The notes under the pieces: generated by a model
Databases searched by the model: none
What the model was told of the DNA's origin: nothing
The model's input: the letters and a program-made list of their open reading frames with translations, nothing else
Program-made: the position numbers and the translations under genes
From: Zygnema cylindricum
Lineage: Eukaryota; Streptophyta; Zygnematophyceae; Zygnematales; Zygnemataceae
Assembly (NCBI GenBank): GCA_037447655.1
Contig: JBBHKE010001248.1
Coordinates: 27,501-69,164, forward strand
Direction of reading: 5' to 3'
DNA length: 41,664 nucleotides
In this document: one piece after another, positions 31,915 to 41,664 of the stretch
Layout of the letters: every line of letters starts with the position of its first letter
Numbering within the stretch: position 1 is the first letter of the stretch

Positions 31915-32984
31915 GTGAATATTTCGTGCGGACTCCGCATTCCAATATAAAATAGTACGCTCTAATGATGCACGAAATGTTCAATACAGTGCAGAAACAG
32001 GACAAGAAAGGTAGGAGTTATTTTCACCTTTTATCTTTTTGCTATTTTTGCCATATTGTACCCTACGTACGAAAATGTACACATTTCGCAAGATTACAAG
32101 AGGCGTAAATTTCAAAAGAAAAGGATTCTATTTTATTTTGTTCGGTTTTAATTTCAAAAACGAACAATGAAACTTGTCGGTATTCGGAACGGAAAAGACA
32201 AACAGTTAAGATTCGAAATTATCACAAATGGATGATATCGTAGCGGCTCAGAAGACGAGTGTACGGTTTCATACGTACGGTACAACGAGGTGAAAATAGA
32301 AAAATAAAAAGGGCGAAAATAGCTCCCACCGACAGAAATTTGAAAATTTCGCACTGTTTGCCGAATTCCTCCCCGCTTTGTTCACTCTACAGGAACAAAG
32401 AAACGCTCCAGCAGGGAAAGTGCGACTGTAGTCCATACTCCATACTAAAACAGGTGCCACCTATGCTTGGATATTCACCGAAGGAAAAATCCTGACCGTC
32501 AGATCGAAGCTTTTTGCTTTTCATATTTCATGGCCGAACTTACAATCATCGGATCCTCTTCCTCCGATGCGAGATATTTTATTGTCAATTATTTGCCGTC
32601 CGATCTTATCTTTCCCCTATGAAATATCACAGGGGAATCTTAACTGTTCGATGTACTCGTGTCTCTTCTGTTTGGCAGTATTATAGATGAAATCGCGACC
32701 GTCCAAAGCTACCGAAATTATGAAAACGTAATCCAAATTCTCCAAGTTCATTCCCATATATCAGGAGGAAATCTCAACCGTCTGTTAAGTATTCTGGTTT
32801 TGCTTTGCCAAATGAATTGAACTATTTAGACTACACTATTCGTGGTGCTTATTGTGTAGTGGAAATTGTTAGGGTTTGCTACTTCGTCTCTTCAAAACAT
32901 CCTAAGTATCGCTTAAACTCAGAAAAAAGGTCGAAAAAAGAAGTAAAAACATATAACTTTTTAAAAAGCTTAAATTTTTTCTTC
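31915..32984 (+). promoter_or_regulatory. IGPS upstream region with repeated CCGTC(A/C)GATC motifs
   Basis: This stretch holds no coding region. From 32490 to 32790 a motif recurs at about 50-80-base steps: GACCGTCAGATC (32493), CATCGGATC, GCCGTCCGATC (32610), CTGTTCGATG, GACCGTCCAAAG and AACCGTCTGTTA. A telo-box (TTAGGGTTT, 32869-32877) lies closer to the start codon. A promoter role is inference from position. Confidence 0.5.
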
Positions 32985-35900
32985 ATGGCTACACTAGCTG
33001 CAGGCTCTCTGCTTTCTGTTTCTGAGTTACTAAACCCTAATTGCTCACATTCTCCATTCAGTTCTTCAGACATTACTTGCAAATCCGAAACCCTAATTTC
33101 TGCACGATTTTCCCGAAAAAACCGCTTGGTTTCTCCGATTTCATCTTCTTTTCTTGGACAGTCCATGGCTACTGGCTCATTTAATTTGAGAGAGACTGGT
33201 TGTACAGTTTCTGGAGAGAAATATACAACAGTAGGACAAGCAATTGAGGTACCTAACATTATCATCTTTGACCTAAAGTTGATTTTTCTGTTTTAAGAAT
33301 ATTTACAAACCTATGATTTGCTTTTTGATACAGAAAACTTGTGATTTACAATCCGTTCATTGGTTAATGATCTGCAAATAAGATAGTCAACAGTATTTTC
33401 TATGTTGGTACTTATGGTCACTGGTTCAATTGTATAACGAGCTTGTGTTTTTTGTTATTTGAGCTAGTTTTTTTTTTTTTTTTTTTTTTTTCATTTAATG
33501 GTGACATGTCTACATTCTAGTGAATCTACATTCCAGTTGATACAGCAAATACTGCAGTTCTCACTTCACCCATTTGCTTCCAGATATTTACTTTTCACCT
33601 CATTAATCTCATTTGCTTCCAAGTACTTAGTTTCAATTTCAGTAATCTCAAGTCAATTGCCGCCAAAAACTTGGTTTCCACTTTATCTCAACTCATTTTC
33701 CTCCAAATACCTAGTTTCCACTTCATTGACCTCAACTTATTTGCCTCCAGATACTTAGTTTTTACTTCATTAATCTCATCTCATTTGCCTCCAGATACTT
33801 ACTTTTCACTCCAGTTATCTCAACTGGTTGGCCTCCAATTACTTAGTCCACTTCCGTAATTTCAATTCATTTGCTCCAAAGACTTAGTTTTCACTATGCC
33901 TCCAAATACGTCGTTTTTACTTCAGTAATTTAATCTCATTTGCCTCCAAATACTTAATTTTCACTACAGTAAACTCAACCATTTCCGTTCAGATTAGGTT
34001 TGACTTCATCTCAACTCATTTGCCTCCAAAGACTCTGTTTCCACTTCAGTAATCTCCACCCATTTGCCTTCAAATACTTCATTTCCACCACAGTAACTTC
34101 AATTGGTTTCTCCCCCTTCCAATACTGGTGCTTGACCGTTAAACACACGTATAAAACGGGGTAGTCACAAACAGTGTTTCCCTGTACATAAAAATTACGA
34201 CACATCCGGACTCTTTATGTGTTCTGGTTCTAATGAAAGCCTCAAGAATAGGCTGTAGAGTCAGAGATGTGATGTAACTGTTGAACAAGTCTGTAATACC
34301 TCATTTTTGTAGCATATGTAGCGCATTTTTCTCATTGCGTGTTTCAATTTGTATTGGTGATTATAAGAAAAGAAAGAGAAAAAGAAGAGAAAAAGAGAAG
34401 AAGGAGAAAGGGAAAGAAAAGAAAGAAAAAGAAAGAGAAAGAGAAAGGAGAAAGTGAAGGAGAAAAGCAAGAGAGAAGAAAGAAGAAGGAGAAGAAAAGA
34501 AAGAAAGAAGAATGGGGAAAAACGGGGGAAAAGGAGAAATGGAATAGTCAGTTTAGGCATGCATTCAAAAAAGTGAGATGTTACCGGAATCAAGGTGTTT
34601 GCAGTCTTGGTTATTTAATTTTCTTACTTTTATTAATCTGTTAAGGCATGGTTGTCATTGATTTGAGATCTCTCTCTCTTCCCTTCTCCCCCTCTCTCGC
34701 TCTCTTCCTCTCTCTCCTCCCTTCCTCCCCTCTCTCTCTCTCACTCTCTCTTCTCTCCCTTACTCCATTGCAGCCTCCAGCCAGTAATGTATCTGCTGCA
34801 GAAGCTGCAAAAAGAGCAGAAGCTCTTGGAGATCCTGGACTCCCCCTTACCTTCGATTCTGTAAAACGTGTTCCAATTCGTCCTCCGGAATGGGAACACG
34901 ATGAGACAGAGAGGAGAGGGAAAGAAATTGCTGCCCTCGGTGGAGTCACTATCCGTAGACGTCCCCCTACCGGTCCAGCTACTCATTTTGTCGGTCCATT
35001 CGAGTTTAAAATTGAGAACGAATATAATGTTCCTCGTAACATTTTGGAAGAAATTGTTTGGCATAAAGATACAGAGATTGCAAAGATGAAAGAGTCAATG
35101 CCTCTCCATGTTTTGATGGGTGCTTTGAGAAGTGTCTCTCCTCCTCGTGATTTTGTGGGAGCTTTGAAAGAGAGATTGGAAGAAACCGGAATGCCTGCCC
35201 TTATTGCAGAAGTAAAAAAAGCGTCTCCGAGTCGAGGTGTTATTCAACCTGATTTTGACCCTGTAAGTATTTTTATTCCGTATAACTTCTGCAACTAAAG
35301 GGGAGTTCAAGATTCTCTCTTGCTCTTTGAACCACTCTCTATTTGTTCCTCACTGTTGATCTTCATTTTTCTCTCTCTCTCCCACACTCTCTCTCTCTCA
35401 CCTTTTACCTTCTATTTAACTTTGTTTATTCCAGAATGCCCTTTACCATTATTTCAATTTACCCTTTCTCTTTATTACACAGGCCAAGTATAGAAGGCCA
35501 TTGGTGATTTTTCAAATTTTGTTTTCATAGGACAAGTTTGTCTTTTTTAATAGGTTTTAGCGCCTTTCCAGGCGATAACATGGTTTTCTCTGTAATTGGG
35601 CTTTTTTTTCATTAACTGTTTACATATGTTCAGTCCGTCGATTATAAATCTACACTAAACTATGCATGGCTCTATATATATTTAAATAAGACGGTTATTT
35701 CAGGAGGTAAATATAGAAAGTAAGGAACAGTGTTTAAGTATTGCTCTATATATATTTAAATAAGACCGTTTTTTCAGGAGGTAAATATAGAAAATAGGGA
35801 ACAGTGTTTAAGTATGCATTGCTCTATATATATTTAAATAAGACGGTTTGTTCAAGAGGTAAAGATAGAAAGTAGGGAACTGTGTTTAAGTTTGCATTTC

Positions 35901-36029
35901 AATCTATTTGCCAGGTAATGCTGTCAGAATAGGACATATTTTTTGAATTCGCTGAGCTGGTCGATTTTTTATTGTTCGTTCGGTTTTTATATCAAGGGAA
36001 GGCTCTCTAAAGAGGTCAGGTTTTCATGG

Positions 36030-36063
<34 letters not shown>

Positions 36064-36922
36064 CTTTTTTTTCTTTACAGGTCCGGATAGCGAAGGCATA
36101 TGAGAAGGGAGGAGCAGCTTGCCTTAGTGTTTTGACAGATTCCAAATTTTTCCAGGTCTGTGGTTTTTTTGAAGCATTTTTGCATTTTCCATGGTTTTTC
36201 TATATAAATTTCCTTGGATGATATTGGGAAAGTTGTGACAAATGATATTATTTTTATGGCAAATACATGACCAGAATTTGTCTAGTGTTCAATTGACGTA
36301 TTTTCCTTAAGTAATTCTGCTTGTTAAATATCAGTAAACCGATAATTGTAAAAAATTTGTGTTTTATAACCTACAGTTTTAAAATTCACATGTTTTTTGT
36401 TGGTTTCTGTTCTTTGATTTCAGGGGAGTTTTGAAAATCTGAAGCTAATCAGAGCCGCAGGTGTCCAGGTAAATTTTTATTTCTTTGTTTCTAATTTTTC
36501 TCTTATTTTCGGGAATATAATCTTTGGTCTCTTTTTCTCCTTTTTGGAGTTTTTCTTTCTTTACACTGTCTAATGTCATATGTTTTTCCCTCTTTTTGAA
36601 ACTTATGCTCTCTAACATAGATTCATCTTCATTCTCAACTTCATTTCCATAATTTCACTTTGTTTTATGGGTTTTTCATTTTCAATGTTCTCTCCTTTGC
36701 AAGGTTTTTACTGCGGGTGTCTGGGCCAACTTCACTTTTGTTCTCATTCTCGTTTCATTAGCATGTTTTCTCCTCGCTTTTCACTATCTATGGGATATTC
36801 TCCTTCTTTTCTTCTTTGTTGTTCATAGTGAACTCCTCACAACTCTATTTTGCCCGCCTCTCACTTTCACTCTCGCTCGTCTCGGTCTCACCCTCACTCT
36901 CACACTCTCCCTTTCCCTCTCG

Positions 36923-36964
<42 letters not shown>

Positions 36965-39710
36965 CTCACTCTGTCAGTCTCACTCTCACTCTTACTCTCC
37001 CTCTTCCTCTTCCCCTTTGTAAAGCTTCCAATATTCCTTCTAATCCTCATTTCCCTGTTCATTATCGCACATCAACTCATCATTTTTCACCCATTTTTCT
37101 CCCTTATTTCTCCCCTTTTTCCCGTCTTTCCTCCCCTTTTGTCCCTTTTTCTCCCATTTCCTCCCTCTTTTCTCCTTTTTCTCCCGTTCCTCCCTCTCTT
37201 TTCCTCTCTCTCTCCTTCCCTTTTTCTCCGTTCTCGTCCTCTTTTTCCCGCAGTGTCCTCTCCTCTGCAAGGAGTTTATTGTAGATGCCTGGCAACTCTA
37301 TTTTGCGAGGCTCAAAGGAGCCGATGCCGTGCTCCTTATCGCCGCAGTTTTGCCCGACCAGGACCTCCGATATTTAACCAAAATCGTGAAAACTTTGGGG
37401 ATGACTGCCTTGATAGAGGTGAGAGGGAGAGAGAGAGGGAGAAGGAGAGGAAAAGGGAGAAGAAAAAATGTTGGGGATGACTCCGTTGATAGAGGTAAGA
37501 GGGAGAGGTATAGGGAGAGGGGGAGGTAGAGGGAGAGGGAGAGGAAAGGAAAAGGGAGAAGAGAAAACGTTGGGGATGACTGTGTTGATAGAGGTGAGAG
37601 GGAGTGGGAGAGGATACTTAGCCAAAATCGTGAACATGTTGGGGATGATTGTCTTGATAGAGGTGAGAGGGAGAGGGAGAGTGATCTTTTTTTTCTTGTT
37701 TTTCTATTTTTGGAGGTAATTTTAATCGTCTCTCTGACGTTTTTATTTGTCACAGGTCCATAGTGAGCAAGAGATGGACCGAGTTTTGGGACTTGAGGGA
37801 GTACAACTGATTGGAATCAACAATCGAAATTTAGGTATTTTATATTTATTTTAAAATATATTTTTTTGTACACTTTTTTCATAGATTTTTTTATGTTTTT
37901 TTCATATTTATGCACTTGTATCTGAGTTTTGGGACTCGTGGGAGTACAACTGATTAGAATCAACAATCATAATTTAGGTATTTCCTTTTATATAACATAT
38001 TTTGTACACTTTTTTTTTGTATATTTTTCATATTTTATGCACTCGTAACCGAGTTTAAACTAGAGGGAGTACAACTGATCATAATTAGGCGTTTTCTTCA
38101 AATATCATATTTTGTACATTTTTTCTCATAATTTTTTCATAATTTTTTATAAGTTCTTCCATATTTCATGCACATGCATGCATATTTTATTTTATACATA
38201 TTGATGCATATTTTTGTACATAGTATATATCCATATTGTATCCTTCTGTATACCTTTACTGAGAATTTCTCTTTTTCTCGAATAATTTTGGTTGTTGCAA
38301 TTTATGTTTATTATATTACATATAATTCGAACTGAAAGTTACAGTATAAATGTATTTTATCTGTTTAGGATGAATTACTGTCTTTTCTCCCTTCTCTCTT
38401 TCTCTCTTTCTCTCTCTCCCTCTCTCCCTCTTTCCCTCTCTCCCTTGCTCCCTCGCTTCCCCTCCCCTTCCCTCTTTCCTTCCCCCTCCCCCTCCCCCTC
38501 CCCCTCCACCTCCCCATCCCCCTCCACCCCTCCCCCTCCCCCTCCCCCTCCCCCTCCCCCTCCCCCTCCCCCCTCCCCCCTCCCCCTCCCCCTCCCCCTC
38601 CCCTCTCCCCCCTCCCCCTCCTCCCCTCCCCCTCCCCCTCCTCCCCTCCCCCCCCCTCCTGCCCCCCCCCCTTTCTCCCTCCCATGAAAAGACAAAACTA
38701 AAACTTTTCTTTGTAATTTTTGTGTGCTTTTTCAGAAACTTTTAAGGTGGATATATCGAATACAAAGAGGTTGTTGGAGGGAGAGAGAGGAGAAAAAATC
38801 CGAGAGAGAGGGGATCCTGGTAAGTGACGTCACATTATAATTCTGTGCTCTCCATTTTTTATTTTTTTTTGTTTTTGGCTCCAGTTCTTATAAGAGAAGG
38901 ATTTTTGGACTTAACAATTTTTTTTTCTCGAAATCCCGTTTCTTATTTTTGTGTTTTTAAACATTTTTTTCTCTCAAACTTGTTTTTTTTTTAATCATCA
39001 AAAGCGAAAATTGTGTTTTCAAAGTGTGAGGGATTTACTATCAGTCTTTACTTTGCTTTTTTAATTGCTTTTATTTGCTTTTAATTGCTTTTAATTGCCT
39101 TTATTTGCTTGTTTTAAGAAAACGTTTAAAAAAAATCTTGCTGGTAATTTTTTTTTTTTGTTTTTTTTTTTTTAGGTTGTTGGAGAATCCGGTTTATTTA
39201 CTCCCGAAGACACAAAATTTGTCCAGGAAGCCGGTTGTGGAGCGGTGAGTATTTGTTATTTTATTTATTTTATTTTGTTTATCTGTTTATTTATTCATTT
39301 TTTTCTTCTTTCCTGTTCTATTTTTTCTTTTCCCTTTATTTTCTGTTTTATTTTCTATTTTCCATTTCCGTTTTGTCGTTGTTTTCCTTTCCTTTTTTTT
39401 TCTTTTTCTTTTTGTTTGTTTGTTTGTTTTTTTTTTTGTTTTTCTTTTTTTTTTGTCTTTGTTGTATTTTTGTAACTTTCTTTGGGGAAATGTTTCCTTC
39501 AACTCCTTGTACGCAAAAAACCTCGTGAAGTTTATACCTTTCCTCGTCCTTTCCCCTTTTTTTTGAGCTTTAAAATTGTATTTTGTTTATTTTTTATTTT
39601 TATTTTTTTTCGGGCAGGTTTTGGTCGGAGAATCTTTAGTAAAACAAAATGATCCGGCTGCGGGAATTGCCGCTTTGTTTGGAAAAGATATTTCGAGAGT
39701 TACCGTATAA
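32985..39710 (+). CDS. IGPS: Indole-3-glycerol-phosphate synthase, plastid form
   Basis: Nine exons: 32985-33248, 34774-35262, 36081-36155, 36424-36468, 37254-37418, 37756-37834, 38736-38819, 39176-39244 and 39618-39710. The product (about 453 residues) converts carboxyphenylamino-deoxyribulose phosphate to indole-glycerol phosphate in tryptophan synthesis. Residues 1-~85 are Ser-rich and basic, a plastid transit peptide. The TIM barrel shows [10 protein letters not shown] (E234, K236), CKEFIVD (K297), TALIE (E346), GINNR (N368) and VVGESG (E404, S405), the family's catalytic and binding residues. The start codon is the first Met, [10 protein letters not shown]. Exon 7 ends in GAGAGGGGATCCTG/GTAAGT. 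With canonical splicing the extra G (run of four at 38810-38813) shifts the frame and stops at 39650-39652. With three Gs the junction reads RERGIL-VVGESG as in the family. It is either an assembly error or a disabling mutation. Longer than the ~400 residues usual in plants because of exons 1-2. Confidence 0.95.
33540..34115. repeat. ~44-bp minisatellite in IGPS intron 1
   Basis: About twelve diverged units of CATTTGCCTCCAAATACTTA followed by GTTTCCACTTCAGTAATCTC. Period is roughly 40-46 bases. The ORFs in it come from the repeat and are not genes. Confidence 0.85.
34366..34520. repeat. A/G-rich tract (AAAGAGAAAG)n in IGPS intron 1
   Basis: Purine microsatellite in sense orientation, 250 bases upstream of the exon 2 acceptor. 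Open frames here are low-complexity. Confidence 0.85.
34668..34768. repeat. (CTCTCTCCCT)n tract before IGPS exon 2
   Basis: CT-rich repeat ending just before the acceptor CCATTGCAG at 34773. It forms the polypyrimidine tract of intron 1. Confidence 0.85.
35669..35898. repeat. Three tandem 74-78-bp units in IGPS intron 2
   Basis: Units starting GCTCTATATATATTTAAATA at 35669, 35743 and 35821 each continue AAGACGGTT, CAGGAGGTAAATATAGAAA and ACAGTGTTTAAGTATGCATT. They are over 85% alike. No function is apparent. Confidence 0.88.
36880..37010. repeat. (CTCACT)n tract in IGPS intron 4
   Basis: CT-rich hexamer repeat, followed by CCTTTTTCTCCC-rich sequence (37090-37245) that runs into the exon 5 acceptor. 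Both belong to intron 4. Confidence 0.85.
37467..37662 (+). pseudogene. Three in-frame duplicates of the IGPS exon 5 end with donors
   Basis: Copies ending at 37494, 37593 and 37662 repeat TTGGGGATGACTNNNTTGATAGAG and each is followed by GTAAGA or GTGAGA. The third also carries the preceding TACTTAGCCAAAATCGTGAA. The three copies share one open frame ([32 protein letters not shown]), which is +1 relative to the real exon. They lie in intron 5 between (GGGAGA)n runs. The copied segment includes the catalytic Glu codon. Confidence 0.85.
37923..38088 (+). pseudogene. Two duplicates of the IGPS exon 6 end
   Basis: The first (37923-37977) repeats GAGTTTTGGGACT, GGGAGTACAACTGATTAGAA and AATTTAG/GTATTT, matching exon 6 up to and past its donor. 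The second (about 38048-38088) is shorter and its donor is changed to GCGTTT. Both lie in intron 6. Confidence 0.85.
38385..38688. repeat. C-rich (CCCCTC)n tract in IGPS intron 6
   Basis: About 300 bases of CT with CCCCTC units most regular at 38480-38660. The minus strand has dozens of GGGG runs two bases apart, so G-quadruplex (template) and i-motif (sense) structures are plausible. Confidence 0.9.
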
Positions 39711-41664
39711 AGAAACTTTGTATATTTCAGGTTACTTTTTTTTCTTTTTTTTTCTTCCTCTTTTTTTCCCTATTTTTAGGTTATATGAATTGAAGTACGG
39801 TTTTAAGTGAAAACACAGCATAGAATTTGTTTTGATTCGGTTTTCCTAACCATTTTCGTATAGTTTTCGCTAATTTCGTGGAACTTTTACAATATATTAC
39901 ATTTGAAAACATTTTAAGGCCGTTTTTAGTTCGATTTTATTTTAAGAAATTGTGTCGAGTGAATAATGTGTTGTCCTTTACAACGAAAAAAAAAAAAAAG
40001 TTAAATAAGATTATTTTATTTTCAAGGTTGTACGAAAAGGTAAGAATTGTAGGTATTTTCCAAGACTAAGTACAAAATCTCTTGGATTTTTTTTTTTTTT
40101 TTTCTCATCTCCTTCATCTCTATTGCTCTTTAATTATCAGTTAGTTTTAGTTATTCTGTTATTGGTTATTACGTTATTGCATGTAGGCATAAAACCGTCA
40201 CAGGTGACTGTTTTAGTTTATCCACATATGTCTATGTGTCCTTTTTTTGTCACTATTTATAACTTACTCCCTTTTTTTTTTTTACCAATCATTACGAAGA
40301 AAACTGTTTCCTTCGTCCTTCGTCTCTTGCTGACAAGTGGGCGCTAGTGTTCTTAATTCTATGTCAGAGGACCTAAGGTACAAATAGAAAAAAAGAGAGA
40401 AAGAAAAGAAAAGAAAAGAAGAAAGAAAGAAGTTTCGAACCCTAACCTAATATATGGATATCGGGTCAGGATATGGATGTCTGTCATGCCAGCTGGCAGA
40501 TGCTGATTCATCGAGTTAAAAAAATGGATACAACCATGGATGAAAACATGGTAAAAAAATATGCATGACTTGAAGCAGTGTATGGAGCAGTTTTTATGTC
40601 TGCATGACATGGGATGTACAGAATTGCTGTCACGTGACAGGCATGATATAGAGAGGTTAGAGTTTTTTTACAACTTAAAAAACATATGTTTCTAAGACAA
40701 AGTAGGAACTGTAGTGAAACTGTACGGATGGTATCAAGGTAGTTTTTTTTTCAAACACAGGTGTATTTTAGGAAATGAACTGAAAACTAATGATGGTACA
40801 CCGTGTATCGCTATTAGTGTTAATTGTGTTACACGGTGTACTACTCTAATAATGTGTTTATAAGTTTAAATAAATGTAGGAAGTGGAATGGTAAAGCCAT
40901 TTGAAAGAATACCGTGAAAAGCTAAATAACAAGGAAAAGAAAAGCTAAAGGCGCGAATAAAAACTCTTTTGAGGAACAAAAACAAAACGTAAAACCTTAT
41001 TTTTACACTATTGAAACGAATCCGAACTCTTAGCATAATTAAGCTCCTTAAAATTTTAACACTAAAGTATAGAAGTAGACAAAGTACAAAAATAGTATCT
41101 AAACTATAAATTGTTTCGTTTAGGCCATTTGAACTTGAGATGACAATTTTTTGTAATTTTCTTAAATTTTATGAACTAGTTTATAAATTTATCCATTCGT
41201 GAAAAAAAAATTATGGAAAGTGTAATTTACTATATTATCATTTCAGATAATTTTTTGTTTTGAACTCATAAAAGAGTAAAAACTCATTGGATATACAAAA
41301 AAAACACTTGTTACTCAAAACAAAATGTTGAAAAGACCTAAAATTCCGGGCAGATGAAACTTAAAAAAAAAAAAAGTATCAAAACTTGAAAAATTACCCA
41401 TTCTGTAATTTTTTTCCCTAAAACTTTAGTTTTGAAATAGTCAAGAATCTGAAAGGCTTACGATTGAAGAGAAAAATACTTCAAAAATTTAAATAGAATT
41501 GGTTGGTTTACAAAAAATAAAGAAAAGGAAAAACAAAACCTTAAACCCTACAATCCTTCAATTATCATTTCAATATCATTTTTAAAATGCGACCAATTTG
41601 GGTGCAAATTAAAACTTGTAAACCAAAATTTTGAATACCTATTAAACTAAAGCTTTCCTAATGG
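39711..41664. other. Region 3' of IGPS without recognisable genes
   Basis: AT-rich, with T and A runs. At 40797-40840 there is an ends-only remnant of the foldback MITE: TACACCGTGTATCGCTATTA, then TTACACGGTGTA. A GGTTCGAAAC word on the minus strand near 40435 resembles a tRNA B-box but has no partner. Nothing else could be supported. Confidence 0.55.

Noticed and set aside
33498-33859. Phe/Ser/Leu-rich open frames in IGPS intron 1
   Set aside because: They arise from the 44-bp minisatellite, whose period keeps frames open by chance.
35660-35900. CRISPR-like repeat array
   Set aside because: Three contiguous 77-bp units with no unique spacers, in a plant intron; an ordinary tandem repeat.
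38292-38695. Pro-rich and Gly/Glu-rich open frames over 100 residues
   Set aside because: Low-complexity (CCCCTC)n inside IGPS intron 6, open on both strands.
38815-39180. GG-AG or GT-GG intron 7 as a way to keep IGPS in frame
   Set aside because: Both break splice rules, and a single extra G in the preceding G run explains the data better, including the match of GIL to the family.

Overview
The window is nuclear DNA from a land plant. It holds four intron-rich genes with plant-type GT-AG introns, an indole-3-glycerol-phosphate synthase with a long transit-peptide-like N-terminus, and Ty1/copia retroelements. I cannot name the species. Introns and intergenic DNA are unusually rich in T runs, in (CCCTCT)n/(GGGAGA)n tracts and in short tandem duplications.

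Positions 1-10344 are a decayed Ty1/copia block. A minus-strand copy (170-4917) lies head to head with a plus-strand copy (5064-10344) of the same family, separated by a C-rich spacer and an LTR fragment. The plus copy looks circularly permuted: it runs gag, pol, polypurine tract, LTR, leader, gag start, and its two ends meet at the same gag codon.

Positions 10399-14767 (minus) hold a spliced gene for a twin-CX9C (CHCH) protein resembling the mitochondrial MIC19/CHCHD3 family; its 3' end lies only 55 bases from the copia block. Positions 17147-19948 (plus) hold a complete four-exon OPA3-like gene. The two are divergent and may share a promoter near 16.7-17.05 kb. Positions 24794-31011 (minus) hold an eight-exon DDRGK1/UFBP1 gene of the UFM1 pathway, tail to tail with OPA3. 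Positions 32985-39710 (plus) hold a nine-exon IGPS gene for tryptophan synthesis, divergent from DDRGK1. All catalytic residues of IGPS are encoded, but an extra G in exon 7 shifts the frame if splicing is canonical.

The most unusual feature is a recurrent pattern of 'exon-end echoes': short, decayed tandem copies of exon-intron junctions lying inside the adjacent introns. They occur after IGPS exons 5 and 6, on both sides of DDRGK1 exon 5, and as about eight copies of the acceptor region upstream of DDRGK1 exon 2. The DDRGK1 stop codon also sits inside a tandem array. A foldback MITE family of about 220 bp, with TIRs starting CACCGTG and flanked by TA, is scattered through the window, including a tandem pair between DDRGK1 and IGPS. 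A second MITE type lies in OPA3 intron 1.
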